DNA of 64,000 bases from Guptibacillus hwajinpoensis (GCA_016841765.1 JAENYN010000024.1:1-64000), one strand, 5' to 3'. Positions 43,193 to 52,677 are shown, counted from the stretch's first letter. Notes: generated by a model from the sequence alone, not told the origin. Program-made: numbers and translations.

Positions 43193-44041
43193 ATGTGGTC
43201 TGTTACGCATTACCAGGATGTTTCACGGTATAAACAGGATGTGACACTCTTTTTGGAGCACACTGAAGTGGAAAACAATCTTGCGCTCGGTGTTTTGGAA
43301 GCACTTGAGGAATCGGAACAGCCTGTGGTAATGGCAGTTGTTGAGAAAAACGGGTCGATCGCCTTCACCATTTTCCAGAATAAGCCCGGCCAGGCCATTT
43401 TATCGTATCCGCTTCATTCGTTTTATCCGGCGGAAATCCGTGGGATTGCCGCTGATATTGTCAGGCTGCATCCGGACATTCCGGGACTGATCGGTGAAAA
43501 GGGACTGACGGCTGCACTCGGGGCGGAAATTGAAAAGCTGACCGGCAAAACCATGAAGGTGAAGATGAATCAGCGCCTCTACAAATTGACAGGCTTAAAT
43601 GAAATCAGCAGGGCCAGCGGAAAAGGAAGATTAGTGGAGGAGGCCGATATCCCTGTGATTGAACGCTGGGTGGCGGCCTTTGCGGAAGAGGTAATGGATC
43701 CGATGACGGAAAGGGAAGCAAATGAAAAGGCACATGAGTTAATCGGCGGGGAGCGTCTGTATGGATGGGAGGACGGCGGGGAGCTTGTGGCCATGGCGGC
43801 TTCGGCCAGGCCGACGAAAACGAACTGCACCGTCAATTTTGTTTATGCTCCTCCCGAAAAAAGGCGGAGAGGCTATGCCAGGTCATGTACAGCAGCCCTG
43901 ACAGAACGGCTTCTTCACCAGGGGTATGAATCAGTTTCTCTTTATACCGACCTGGACAATCCGACCTCGAACAAAATCTATATGGAAATCGGCTATGAAC
44001 CGGTCCATGATTCTGTTCTTGTTCGGTTTGAGCTCAAATAA
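43193..44041 (+). CDS. GNAT-domain protein with N-terminal extension
   Basis: A 282-residue protein. The first 130 residues form a poorly conserved, GNAT-like half; the second half is a clear GNAT domain, with TVNFVYAPPEKRRRGYARSCTAAL as acetyl-CoA loop and VSLYTDLDNPTSNKIYMEIGYEPV as the closing motif. This two-part layout is common among Bacillus acetyltransferases of unknown substrate. AGGGGGTG lies upstream of the ATG. Confidence 0.87.
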   Translation: MWSVTHYQDVSRYKQDVTLFLEHTEVENNLALGVLEALEESEQPVVMAVVEKNGSIAFTIFQNKPGQAILSYPLHSFYPAEIRGIAADIVRLHPDIPGLIGEKGLTAALGAEIEKLTGKTMKVKMNQRLYKLTGLNEISRASGKGRLVEEADIPVIERWVAAFAEEVMDPMTEREANEKAHELIGGERLYGWEDGGELVAMAASARPTKTNCTVNFVYAPPEKRRRGYARSCTAALTERLLHQGYESVSLYTDLDNPTSNKIYMEIGYEPVHDSVLVRFELK

Positions 44042-44133
44042 TCCATCCCCTCGGCCTATCGTCCCTGGTCAATCCAATGAGGATTATACTAAAATACCAT
44101 TATTGCAACATGGGAAAAGGATGGGGACGACGA

Positions 44134-44664
44134 ATGAATGCACCAGGACATCAAATGTTTGGTTTTACATGGGGGATCTTAACGTTGACGCTATTTAACG
44201 CCAGCGGTGTGCTGCCGGCTGATTTTGCCGAGACACTGCTTTTTTTTGCACTGGTTTTAATAGGGGCGCTGTTGCCGGATATTGATAAATACAACAGCCG
44301 GATCGGGCGGAAAGCCAGATGGTTATCCGTGCCGGTGCAGCTTATATTCGGTCACCGCAAGTTTACACATTCACTCTTATTTGCAGTGCTGGCCTATTTG
44401 CTTTTCGGCTGGGCTGCAGAGCAGTATCAGTTCAGCCAGCTTTATGCTGTCGGGTTGAGTGCCGGAATACTGTCACATATTGCCGGCGATTTTTTGACAA
44501 AAGACGGTGTGCCGCTTTTTTATCCGTTTGTGCAGGGCCGGCTCCGGTTTTTCGTCACGTTCCGGACAGGCTCCTCCGCTGAACGGATGCTCGTTATCCT
44601 GCTTGCTGCCCTCAATGTCTATTTCTTATTCCAGTATGCAGGAAGCGGAACGGTGGGATGGTGA
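44134..44664 (+). CDS. YdjM-like membrane-bound metal-dependent hydrolase
   Basis: A 176-residue protein of the YdjM/DUF457 family: five membrane helices and the usual metal-ligand pattern (NAPGHQMFG, GALLPDIDKYNS, FGHRKFTHSL, SHIAGDFLTKDG). The family is annotated as inner-membrane metal-dependent hydrolases; in Bacillus YvsG is similar. A phospholipid or polyprenyl substrate is likely but unproven. The start at MNAPGHQ was chosen because AAAGGATGG precedes it and the family begins there. Monocistronic. Confidence 0.87.
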   Translation: MNAPGHQMFGFTWGILTLTLFNASGVLPADFAETLLFFALVLIGALLPDIDKYNSRIGRKARWLSVPVQLIFGHRKFTHSLLFAVLAYLLFGWAAEQYQFSQLYAVGLSAGILSHIAGDFLTKDGVPLFYPFVQGRLRFFVTFRTGSSAERMLVILLAALNVYFLFQYAGSGTVGW

Positions 44665-44773
44665 GTTTAAAAGAGAGTGATTCAGAGAAATATGGTATTC
44701 TTTTAGGGGAGATTTAACAGAGAAGCAGCTGGCAGCCAGTATGTTCAGGGGCTTTTCAGAAAGGGGTTTTCAC

Positions 44774-45055
44774 ATGAAAAAGAAATCCGGACGCGATCCC
44801 CGCTATCTGATCGCCAACCGGGAGGCTTTGATTGGCATTGGCCTCGCTATATTCAACTTTTTATGGTGGTATGGGTTTGCTTACGGCCTCGGCTCGAAGC
44901 CGGTTGAAGAGTATCAATACATAATGGGGCTGCCGGCCTGGTTTTTTTACAGCTGTGTAGCTGGCTTTGTGGTGATGGTTGCAGCTGTCACGATATTGGT
45001 GCGGAGTGTATTCAAAGAAGTCCCGTTTGACCAAAATGGGGAAGACAGCTTATGA
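44774..45055 (+). CDS. yhdT: YhdT family (DUF997) membrane protein
   Basis: A 93-residue protein with two membrane helices: IGIGLAIFNFLWWYGFAYGLG and PAWFFYSCVAGFVVMVAAVTILV, the DUF997/YhdT pattern. YhdT is encoded next to the pantothenate symporter PanF in many bacteria and is thought to be an accessory subunit. AAAGGGG precedes the ATG, and the stop overlaps the panF start by 4 nt, which strongly supports a joint function. Confidence 0.9.
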   Translation: MKKKSGRDPRYLIANREALIGIGLAIFNFLWWYGFAYGLGSKPVEEYQYIMGLPAWFFYSCVAGFVVMVAAVTILVRSVFKEVPFDQNGEDSL

Positions 45056-46488
45056 ATACGGGAGTGGTTTTGCCGCTGATTGTATTTCTTGTTGCCATAT
45101 TCGCTGTCGGATTCTATGCGTCTTCATTCTTAAGCAGGACGAACACGTTCTTGCATGAATATTTTCTCGGCAGCAGGGAGCTCGGCGGTTTCATCCTTGC
45201 CATGACGATGATCGCTACATACGGAAGTGCAAGCAGTTTTATCGGAGGACCTGGAGTCGCTTACAATGTCGGTCTTGGCTGGGTGCTGCTGGCGATGTCC
45301 CAGGTCGTTACCGGCTATTTTGTCCTGGCGATCCTGGGGAAAAAGTTCGCGATCGTCTCCAGGAAAGTGGATGCCGTGACACTAGTCGACTTTTTGAAGG
45401 CGCGCTATGATTCAAAATGGGTTGTCATGTTATCGGCGGCGAGCATCATCATTTTCTTATTTTCCGCCATGGCTGCACAGTGGGTCGGCGGAGCCCGGCT
45501 GATCGAATCGATTACGGGGCTTTCTTATACAACGGCTTTATTTATTTTTGCGGTCTCTGTCATTGTTTATGTCATTATCGGCGGTTTCAGGGCGGTTGCA
45601 CTGACGGACAGCATCCAGGGTGTTGTCATGTTCATCGGCACATCCATTATCCTGATCGGAACCATCGTTGCCGGCGGCGGTATCGGCCACATTATGCAGG
45701 ATCTCGTTTCGGAAAACCCGGGTCTGGTGACGCCGTTCGGGGCAGACGGATCTTTGACGCCGCTGTATGTGTCGTCTTTCTGGATTTTGGTCGGTGTCGG
45801 TGTGGTCGGATTGCCGCAGGTAGCGGTCAGGGCGATGTCCTATAAAAATGCCCGCGCCATGCACAGGGCTATGATCATCGGTACCGTGGTTGTCGGTTTC
45901 ATTATGCTTGGCATGCATTTGACCGGTGTATTCGCCCGGGCAGTCATGCCGGGGATTGAAGTGGGGGATACAGTTATGCCGCTGATCGCTATGGAAGTCC
46001 TTCCTTCCTGGCTGGCAGGCATTGTGCTGGCTGCGCCGATGGCGGCCATCATGTCAACGGTTGATTCCCTTCTCCTCCTTGTCAGCTCTGCTGTAATAAA
46101 AGATGTGTATTTAAATTATGTGAAGCCTGAAACCGGTGAGAAAAAGGTAAAACAGCTCAGTATGACGGTAACAGCTGTAATCGGCATTCTCGTGTTTTTC
46201 ATGGCGGTCAATCCGCCGGAGCTTTTAATCTGGTTGAATTTGTTTTCATTCGGCGGGCTGGAGGCAGCATTCATTTGGCCGGTTGTCCTGGGGCTGTACT
46301 GGGATAGGGGCAATAAATATGGTGCGCTTGCTTCAATGTTGATTGGCATAAGTACGTATATTCTGTTTCATAGCTACTGGCCGAATCCGCTCGGCATGCA
46401 TACCGTTGTCTTGCCGGTTCTGCTGTCGTTCGCGGGGTATATCGCTGCCAGTCTGGTGACAAAGCAGGATTTCCAGCCGGATTTTTAA
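45052..46488 (+). CDS. panF: Sodium/pantothenate symporter
   Basis: A 478-residue sodium:solute symporter with about 13 helices. Sodium-site and family signatures include SRELGGFILAMTMIATYGSASSF, QWVGGARLIESITG, VYVIIGGFRAVALTDSIQG and LAAPMAAIMSTVDSLLLLVSSAVI. The pairing with yhdT (4-nt overlap) points to PanF, which imports pantothenate for coenzyme A synthesis with Na+. The next gene on the plus strand is far away, so the unit is bicistronic. Confidence 0.93.
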   Translation: MNTGVVLPLIVFLVAIFAVGFYASSFLSRTNTFLHEYFLGSRELGGFILAMTMIATYGSASSFIGGPGVAYNVGLGWVLLAMSQVVTGYFVLAILGKKFAIVSRKVDAVTLVDFLKARYDSKWVVMLSAASIIIFLFSAMAAQWVGGARLIESITGLSYTTALFIFAVSVIVYVIIGGFRAVALTDSIQGVVMFIGTSIILIGTIVAGGGIGHIMQDLVSENPGLVTPFGADGSLTPLYVSSFWILVGVGVVGLPQVAVRAMSYKNARAMHRAMIIGTVVVGFIMLGMHLTGVFARAVMPGIEVGDTVMPLIAMEVLPSWLAGIVLAAPMAAIMSTVDSLLLLVSSAVIKDVYLNYVKPETGEKKVKQLSMTVTAVIGILVFFMAVNPPELLIWLNLFSFGGLEAAFIWPVVLGLYWDRGNKYGALASMLIGISTYILFHSYWPNPLGMHTVVLPVLLSFAGYIAASLVTKQDFQPDF

Positions 46489-46513
46489 AATACAACAGGT
46501 TTGATAAGGATAT

Positions 46514-46615
46514 TCAGGCGCTTCTGATCAATTGGGACCGCTGGCTTACGGCTTTCAAAATGAACTCCTTATCCTGCCGGGTAAGCCTTTGCCAGCTGCC
46601 AACCTTTATTTTCAT
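46514..46615 (-). CDS. Very small basic protein
   Basis: A 33-residue frame, MKIKVGSWQRLTRQDKEFI followed by LKAVSQRSQLIRSA, with a very good AAAGGGGAGG ribosome site 7 nt upstream. It is basic and predicted helical with no membrane segment. It lies alone downstream of panF on the opposite strand. The ribosome site is the main argument for a real gene; I recognise no family. Confidence 0.45.
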   Translation of the reverse strand: MKIKVGSWQRLTRQDKEFILKAVSQRSQLIRSA

Positions 46616-47021
46616 GTTTTCGTCCTCCCCTTTGTAACAGATTTTAAAAAAGCTTCGAGTTTCCATTATTTAGAGGTGTTATACTTATACCTCGCTTCCA
46701 AATAAGGTAAACAACAAAGATTTCTACAACATTCCGGGAGGAAAGCACTAATCCTCTGGTATGAGGCTAGATCATGTCGAATCAAAAGGTGTATTGGTAC
46801 AAATGCATGTTGATTTTTGTCGAAAATTTTTTTAAAAAAAGTTGTTTAGGTTTTTTTTACAAAGGGAGAGAAAAAGCTTAGGTGGAAAATCTTTGCCCGT
46901 GACCCGCATCAGAGGACGGAAGACCTATCAGGTTCCATAGAGTAAAGATAGATACCTTTCCTTGTCATCTGATTGCTTGTCTGAAAAGAGGGCTGACAAT
47001 AAAATATTGTCTTCATGAGAG
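46616..47021. other. AT-rich intergenic region
   Basis: No gene is supported in these 406 nt. Tracts of A and T around 46815-46860 are striking. Two short frames (24 and 35 codons near 46760-46880) lack ribosome sites. Confidence 0.35.
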
Positions 47022-47071
47022 AAAAAATAAGAGGCTGTTCCGGGAGGTCATGAACCCCTGGAACAGCCTCT
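47022..47071 (-). terminator. Probable terminator downstream of murB
   Basis: AGAGGCTGTTCC and GGAACAGCCTCT form a perfect 12-bp stem with an 18-nt loop. On the minus strand it is followed by TATTTTTTC. It lies 121 nt past the murB stop. Confidence 0.8.
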
Positions 47072-47191
47072 TTATCTTGAGCTATGTTGACTCTGCGTCT
47101 TGAACGGTACAGATGAGTAGGGTCGTTGGCGAGATTGGCAAAAACGGCGGTGAGCAGACTTACTGCCCCTCTGATCAAGGATAAACCTATT

Positions 47192-48112
47192 TTACCGGGG
47201 ATCTTCCCCCAGTATTCTTACCTCCCGTTCAAGCTCTACCCCGAACTTTTCTTTCACGGTCTTTTGGACATGTTCAATGAGGGCGATATAGTCTGCAGTT
47301 GTTGCATTGTCTTTATTGACAATGAATCCGGCATGCTTTGTTGATACTTCCGCACCTCCGAAGTTTGTACCCTGCAAGCCGCTGTCCTGGATGAGCTTTC
47401 CTGCGAAATAGCCGGGCGGGCGCTTGAATACACTGCCGCAGGAAGGATATTCGAGCGGCTGTTTGGATTCCCGTTTAAAAGTAAGGTCATCCATTACCGC
47501 TTTGATTTCCTGGTATTCTCCTGGCTTTAACTTGAAGACAGCTTTAACGACAATATCCCCTGTATCCGGGATGTTGCTCGTACGGTAATCGAGATCCAGG
47601 TCTTCAGCATTGCGTTTTACAAGATTCCCTTTCCGGTCGACGACGTAGGCGAAATCAAGCACGTCTTTGATTTCCCCGCCATAGGCTCCGGCATTCATGT
47701 ATAAGGCCCCGCCGACAGTTCCGGGTATCCCGCATGCGAATTCCAGCCCGGACAGGTGCTGTTCAAGGGCATAGCGGGATGCATCGATGATTCTTGCTCC
47801 GCTTTCGGCGGTAACGACATTCCCCTCAGAAGAAATCGTGTCAAGATGCTTCAAGTTGATGACAATACCGCGGATACCGCCATCTTTGATAATTAGGTTG
47901 GAGCCGTTCCCCAACAACGTAAAGGGCACATTTTCTTCATTGGAAAATTTCACTACATTTTGAATCTCTTCAATGGCAGTAGGGGTAATGAAAAAATCCG
48001 CTTTCCCGCCGAGCTTCGTATACAAATGATTCTTCAGCATTTCATCGGTTTTCAAATTTTCCTCTTTTACAATTTCAAGCAGTTTATCGTAGATTTTTTG
48101 TTTGTTATCCAT
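47192..48112 (-). CDS. murB: UDP-N-acetylenolpyruvoylglucosamine reductase
   Basis: A 306-residue FAD enzyme. FAD-domain motifs [33 protein letters not shown] and [27 protein letters not shown] are present. The proton-donor serine is Ser227 in SCGSVFKRP and the closing Glu is in EREVRILGE. It reduces the enolpyruvyl group to make UDP-N-acetylmuramate for peptidoglycan. It is monocistronic here, not in a mur/fts division cluster, so it may be a second MurB paralogue or simply relocated. Confidence 0.95.
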   Translation of the reverse strand: MDNKQKIYDKLLEIVKEENLKTDEMLKNHLYTKLGGKADFFITPTAIEEIQNVVKFSNEENVPFTLLGNGSNLIIKDGGIRGIVINLKHLDTISSEGNVVTAESGARIIDASRYALEQHLSGLEFACGIPGTVGGALYMNAGAYGGEIKDVLDFAYVVDRKGNLVKRNAEDLDLDYRTSNIPDTGDIVVKAVFKLKPGEYQEIKAVMDDLTFKRESKQPLEYPSCGSVFKRPPGYFAGKLIQDSGLQGTNFGGAEVSTKHAGFIVNKDNATTADYIALIEHVQKTVKEKFGVELEREVRILGEDPR

Positions 48113-48296
48113 ATTCCACCAAACCTATCCTGAATTATCTTCATTGTGCAGTTTAAATCAAAATATGAAAAAAGGGAAGCTTTTGACATGAGGAATGGAA
48201 ATTTTGGTGCAGAAGGAAGGGCAGGAGGATATTACCACCTCCTGTCTTTTTTCGTTTCTGATACACTTTAAACGATAGACTGACGGAGGTTAGATC

Positions 48297-49457
48297 GTGA
48301 GGAAAACTTATATTTTAACCATACTGATTATTTTTAGTTTTGCTGGTGTATTGTTTGCAGGGACAGTTTATGAAAAATTCAGCCATCCGTCCGAATCCGA
48401 TAAAGCCGGAAAAGCAGCAGTGTTATCCAAAAAGGATCCAGGCCAAAAGGATATGCCTGAAACAGCGGAGGCATCTGCACACGTGCTGATTGGATATGTA
48501 CAGGATTTCCGGGATCCGGAAACGGTCGACTATTCCAAACTGACTCATGTCATTTTTTCTTTCGTTCATCCCGGAAATGATGGGAATCTGTCATTCACAG
48601 GGGAAAAGGCAAAGAAAAATCTTCGGCAATTGGTTGAACTTGCACACAGCCATAACGTGAATGCGGTTCTGGCCGTCGGCGGGTGGTTCCATATGAATGG
48701 CGGGGAGTCGTATGACTATTTCAAAGCTGCCATTGCCAATCCGGTATCAAGAGAAAACCTGGTCAAGGAACTTGTCCGTCTTGTTAAGGCGGAAAAGCTC
48801 GATGGCGTTGATGTTGACTTTGAACATCCCCGTTCACTTGATGATGCCCAAAATCTCGCTTCATTTACAGCTGATCTAAGCAATAAGCTGCATTCGAGGG
48901 GGAAAGAGCTTTCGGTTGCCGTACACGCCAAGATCCACAGTGTTTCAGGGCTTGAAACGGACAATATTGTTTACGGGCCTTCTATATTTGAACATGCAGA
49001 CCATGTGAACATCATGGCATATGACGGCCAGTGGGACGGCGGCTATGACGCTGCCAATCTATCGCCTTACCCATTTACGGAAAGGATTGCAAACTATTGG
49101 GCCGAGCTTTTTGAAAACCTTAATATATCAAAGAAAAAGCTTGTTCTAGGTGTGCCTTCTTACGCCCAGCCTGAAGATCCGGCTATAAAGCAGGTGTCAT
49201 ATGGGGAAATCATCAACAGCGATCCGGACAATGCCAGGCAGGATATCATCCGAATGAATGGCACGACCTATTATTATAACGGAGCATCAACTATCCAAAA
49301 GAAAACAGAGCTGGCGATGGACAGAGGGTTTGGGGGCATGATGCTCTGGGAACTCGGATTGGATGCAGAAGGGCCGCACAGTATCACAGGAACAATCGCC
49401 AGGGTGATGGAAGGCGCTTACACAGGGCCTGTAAAGTATTATTCGGCTAGAAAGTGA
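48297..49457 (+). CDS. Glycoside hydrolase family 18 protein, exported
   Basis: A 386-residue protein with an N-terminal signal/anchor (about 4-24), a linker of 35 residues rich in Lys and Asp, and a GH18 barrel. The catalytic DxxDxDxE is LDGVDVDFEH (Glu176), with the upstream VLAVGGW strand and the late MAYDGQW and GGMMLWELGLD strands. It may hydrolyse chitin or peptidoglycan-derived beta-1,4 N-acetylglucosamine. There are no LysM or chitin-binding modules. The start is GTG after GGAGGT. Monocistronic, with a terminator. Confidence 0.9.
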   Translation: MRKTYILTILIIFSFAGVLFAGTVYEKFSHPSESDKAGKAAVLSKKDPGQKDMPETAEASAHVLIGYVQDFRDPETVDYSKLTHVIFSFVHPGNDGNLSFTGEKAKKNLRQLVELAHSHNVNAVLAVGGWFHMNGGESYDYFKAAIANPVSRENLVKELVRLVKAEKLDGVDVDFEHPRSLDDAQNLASFTADLSNKLHSRGKELSVAVHAKIHSVSGLETDNIVYGPSIFEHADHVNIMAYDGQWDGGYDAANLSPYPFTERIANYWAELFENLNISKKKLVLGVPSYAQPEDPAIKQVSYGEIINSDPDNARQDIIRMNGTTYYYNGASTIQKKTELAMDRGFGGMMLWELGLDAEGPHSITGTIARVMEGAYTGPVKYYSARK

Positions 49458-49490
49458 ATAGTAGGCAGAATCTTTATATACCAACAAAAA

Positions 49491-49528
49491 ATCGAGTATC
49501 AACCGTTATGGTAAGATACTCGATTTCA
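49491..49528 (+). terminator. Terminator after the GH18 gene
   Basis: ATCGAGTATC and GATACTCGAT form a perfect 10-bp stem with a 14-nt loop; T-rich sequence follows on both strands. Confidence 0.85.
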
Positions 49529-49600
49529 ATGTTGATTTTTTAATCTCCACGTATTCTGAACTTCATATCTACAGGACAGCCGGTTTTTACAATCGAAGTA

Positions 49601-49726
49601 TCACTTGCTTTTCCAGTTGGTAAAAAAATCCGATAAGATGTGAAACAGTTCAAGGGATTGGAAAGACCATAGCGAAAGAGCACTGACTGAAAAGAACACA
49701 ATCATTACAATACGAAACAAATGCAT
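49601..49726 (-). CDS. Very small hydrophobic protein
   Basis: A 41-residue frame with AGGGGGA before the ATG. The first 20 residues (MHLFRIVMIVFFSVSALSLW) are a membrane or signal helix, followed by a short polar tail ending TNWKSK. The plan resembles small exported peptides such as Phr-type pheromone precursors, but no Rap gene is adjacent and the match is only of layout. It could also be a small membrane protein. Confidence 0.45.
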   Translation of the reverse strand: MHLFRIVMIVFFSVSALSLWSFQSLELFHILSDFFTNWKSK

Positions 49727-49889
49727 TGGACAGTCCCCCTTTTACATCATTACTACTCTTCCCATCATATTCAAGTTCAGAAAAGGAATGTGTTATTTTA
49801 TTTTATAGGGAAAAGCGGAAGTAATCAAATATTTCTGAATTATTTTTTTAGTTTTTTTGAAATTTTTTTTAATGCGTAAGATAAACGGC

Positions 49890-50054
49890 TTAGGGCGTAT
49901 CTTGTTGGTTTGTCTTTTCTTTTTGTCCCTCTTTTTCCTTCCGTTTCTCGATGCGGTAACGTCCGCATGACCATTTCAGGCAATCGCCCTGGACATGGCT
50001 GCCGTATTTTTTCCTGAAAACTTCCAGGCAATAGCATTTTTCATTGTCAGTCAT
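49890..50054 (-). CDS. Small four-cysteine protein
   Basis: A 54-residue frame preceded by AAGGTGA. The first half holds CYC (Cys7, Cys9) and GDCLKWSC (Cys25, Cys30), enough for one zinc site; the second half is highly charged (EKRKEKEGQKEK). No family is recognised. It lies between the GH18 gene and the dispersed repeat R2. The cysteine spacing makes it more likely a real gene than chance. Confidence 0.6.
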   Translation of the reverse strand: MTDNEKCYCLEVFRKKYGSHVQGDCLKWSCGRYRIEKRKEKEGQKEKTNQQDTP

Positions 50055-50206
50055 TTTTTTTCACCTTACTTTATCTTTGGCTTTGTTACAGGTTATTGTT
50101 GATGATCCGTCAAACGGCAGGTGATCTTATTGGAAATTTTCACAAATACATGAAGTTGCAATGAAGCTGCAAACAGTCTGCTTATAAAAAAAGTGGAACA
50201 TCTATT

Positions 50207-50405
50207 CTAACGCCAGTTGATTGGAGCGGAAGGGGCTCGACTCCTCGAAAATAAAAACCAATTTTCTTCGTGCGATGTCAATTCGAAGAAGCTTATTCAA
50301 TGTCCTGCGGGAATAGCGGGACAGCTGAGACCCCGCAAGAGCGTAGCGATGAGGAGGCTCAGCGCCCGCCCCGCGGAAAGCGCAAAATGCAGTTCCCTGA
50401 TGACC
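50207..50405 (+). repeat. Dispersed Bacillaceae-type repeat, copy R2
   Basis: A complete-looking copy of the element at 1-197, here in plus orientation. It begins with CCAGTTGATTGGAGCGGAAG and ends with CCCGCCCCGCGGAAAGCG followed by weaker similarity. Short inner inverted repeats (CTGCGGG, CCCGCAAG, CCGCGG) suggest the transcript could fold. It lies in a 695-nt region without other genes. Confidence 0.85.
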
Positions 50406-50582
50406 TTCTTCCACTACCCTGTTGCTGCGGAGAAGATTAGATACATAAAAGGTATAAATTTCACTTGTGAATATCGACATTGAATGTTTACAGAGCTTGC
50501 TTTTAAGAAACTGATATACGGTGTTGGGTATGATTTTAACTTATTTTCTGTCAATGTGCCATAGTCTGTCGGCTGGAAAAAA

Positions 50583-50613
50583 CAAAAAACAGCTCTCCAT
50601 ATTGGAGAACTGC
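50583..50613 (-). terminator. Terminator on the minus strand after the small membrane protein
   Basis: AGTTCTCC and GGAGAGCT-type arms form an imperfect hairpin followed on the minus strand by TTTTTTG. It lies 137 nt beyond the stop of the gene at 50750. Confidence 0.7.
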
Positions 50614-50749
50614 TGAGGGAAGGAAGTTTCAGCTGTAATCTCTCTGCAAGCACGCCGAATCTTCGCGTTTACTCTGGAAAACGGTGGTTCACGTCATTTG
50701 TGGCAATCTTTTCGCCAGTTGGATCAATCCTGCTTTTTTCCTCAATACA

Positions 50750-51004
50750 TCAGCAAATGCAAACGAACCAGTAAACAAAAGGAATGAGAACAGCCAATGT
50801 ACCGATTGCCCAGAGATAGATATGGAGGCCTTTGACCTGCATGTAATAGGAAAGGCCAAGAAGTACAGCTGTCAGCGGTGCAGCGGTTGCAATCATCCAA
50901 TCAAACTGCTGCTCAAGTGCCTGAAAAACCATTACCGAAATAGCAAGAAGGAAAAATAGCGAAACGGCGGTAACGTTGTACACATGCAAAACGATTCTAG
51001 GCAT
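50750..51004 (-). CDS. Three-helix membrane protein of unknown function
   Basis: An 84-residue protein, almost entirely three membrane helices (about 10-27, 35-54, 62-82) separated by short turns. Two features stand out: QALEQQFDW between helices 1 and 2 and YYMQVKGLHIYLW before helix 3. I do not recognise a family. GGGAGT lies upstream of the ATG. It is divergent from nhaC, 275 nt apart. Confidence 0.68.
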   Translation of the reverse strand: MPRIVLHVYNVTAVSLFFLLAISVMVFQALEQQFDWMIATAAPLTAVLLGLSYYMQVKGLHIYLWAIGTLAVLIPFVYWFVCIC

Positions 51005-51180
51005 GGCATTTAAACTCCCTTCACTCTCAGTTCGAAAAGACAGGAGGAAGAACAGCCGCTTTTTATGTATCTACTAGTTTAGTATACCAAAAAATTAACA
51101 GAATATTACATCATTAGATGTGAGAGATTGTCCAACCTATGAAACTTTTAAAAAATCCGCAGGTGCTGTAACAAAACTAT

Positions 51181-51209
51181 TTGACGAACGTTTTTTTATT
51201 CGCTAGACT
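51181..51209 (+). promoter_or_regulatory. Candidate SigA promoter for nhaC
   Basis: TTGACG and TAGACT are 17 nt apart; the former matches five and the latter four of six consensus bases. The start of transcription would be about 65 nt before the nhaC start codon. Confidence 0.6.
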
Positions 51210-51279
51210 ATAGATGCTATTACTTTATTACCTAAAAGCATAAAAGCGTTTAAGTATAAAAATCAGAGGTGTACAAGAC

Positions 51280-52677
51280 ATGCGAGAGAAAATGACAACT
51301 AAGAAAGCGATACTTCTATTGGCGTTATTGATGGCTCTCATTTTCAGCGGAATTTTCCTTTTGAAACTGGAACCGCATATTCCGCTTGCAGCAGCCGCTG
51401 CATTACTTGCCGGAACGGGTGTTTTACTCGGTATTCCCCGGGAAAAGATGAAGCAGGGAATGGTCAATGGCATTATGGCCGGGATCATGCCTATCATCAT
51501 ATTGGGATTGATCGGCATGCTGATTGGGGCATGGATGTTAAGCGGAACCGTTCCCGTTCTTCTTGCGGCAGGGTTTGATGTTTTGCACCCATCCTGGTTT
51601 CTGACCAGTGCCCTGTTTATATCCATCCTTGTTTCAACTTTTACAGGAAGCGCCTTTACGACGGTCGGGACTGTAGGTGTCGCTCTTCTTGGAATAGCAG
51701 CAGTTTTGGGAATCGAACCGGCCCTCGCAGCAGGTGCTGTGATCAGCGGAGCCGCTTTTGGGGATAAGATGTCGCCGTTATCGGATACGACGAATTTTGC
51801 CTCCGGAATAGCAGGTGTCGATTTGAATGAGCATATCCGCCATATGCTCTGGACGACACTGCCCGCACTTATTGTCACAGCCGGGTTCTTTGTTGTAATG
51901 GGGGACCATTCGGCTGCCGGAACAGGATTGCAGGACATAAAAGCGGCAACTGCCGCACTTGACGCTCATTTCAACTTAAGCTATTGGGCCCTTTTATCTC
52001 CAATTCTCGTCATGGTTATGGCGATGAAACGAGTGCTGACGATCACGGTGCTGCTGACAGGGATCGGAACCGCGCTTCTAACAGCGGTTTTCCTTCAGCA
52101 TGCAGCGTTGAATGAAGCCTTTTCTGTTTTGCAGCAAGGCTATAAAGCGGATACTGGCAATGAGATTATCGATGGCATAGTGAATCGGGGCGGACTGCAA
52201 TCGATGATGTGGCCGATATCCCTTATCATGATTGCCCTGGCATTCGGCGGCATGCTGCAGGAAATTGGTGTCATCGAAAAGGCGATGGCTGGTGCGGTAT
52301 CGAAAATGAAGCGGAACGGTGATTTGATTGCAGCTACGGCCGGATCTTCTATAGGAGTGAACCTGATGACAGGCGAACAGTATCTTTCAATTTTGCTGCC
52401 TGGCCAGACCTTCCAGCCTTTATTTGCTGAACGGGGGGTTGCGGAAAAGAATCTGTCCCGCACACTTGAAGATGCAGGTACATTGATTAATCCCCTGATC
52501 CCGTGGGGAGTCAGCGGTGCCTTTTTTGCGAGCACACTTGGTGTTCCGGTTGCAGCATATGCCCCGTTTGCCGTTTTCCTGTATCTATCACCTGTCTTTT
52601 CCATCCTATTGGGATATAGCGGAATCGGCTTTCCGAAAACTTCAAAAAGAACAGCTGCTGTTCTTGAAAACGGATAA
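51280..52677 (+). CDS. nhaC: Na+/H+ antiporter, NhaC family
   Basis: A 465-residue antiporter with about 11-12 helices. NhaC-family blocks include GIMAGIMPIIILGLIGMLIGAW, LFISILVSTFTGSAFTTVGTVGVALLG, AGAVISGAAFGDKMSPLSDTTN (characteristic) and DAGTLINPLIPWGVSGAF. It exchanges Na+ for H+ across the membrane and supports alkali and salt tolerance. A few NhaC-type proteins instead carry malate and lactate, which cannot be excluded. The start follows AGAGGTG; an ATG 12 nt later is possible. Confidence 0.92.
   Translation: MREKMTTKKAILLLALLMALIFSGIFLLKLEPHIPLAAAAALLAGTGVLLGIPREKMKQGMVNGIMAGIMPIIILGLIGMLIGAWMLSGTVPVLLAAGFDVLHPSWFLTSALFISILVSTFTGSAFTTVGTVGVALLGIAAVLGIEPALAAGAVISGAAFGDKMSPLSDTTNFASGIAGVDLNEHIRHMLWTTLPALIVTAGFFVVMGDHSAAGTGLQDIKAATAALDAHFNLSYWALLSPILVMVMAMKRVLTITVLLTGIGTALLTAVFLQHAALNEAFSVLQQGYKADTGNEIIDGIVNRGGLQSMMWPISLIMIALAFGGMLQEIGVIEKAMAGAVSKMKRNGDLIAATAGSSIGVNLMTGEQYLSILLPGQTFQPLFAERGVAEKNLSRTLEDAGTLINPLIPWGVSGAFFASTLGVPVAAYAPFAVFLYLSPVFSILLGYSGIGFPKTSKRTAAVLENG

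Noticed and set aside
46909-47178. An 89-codon minus-strand frame downstream of murB
   Set aside because: It runs through the probable murB terminator hairpin and shows no domain or hydrophobic pattern.
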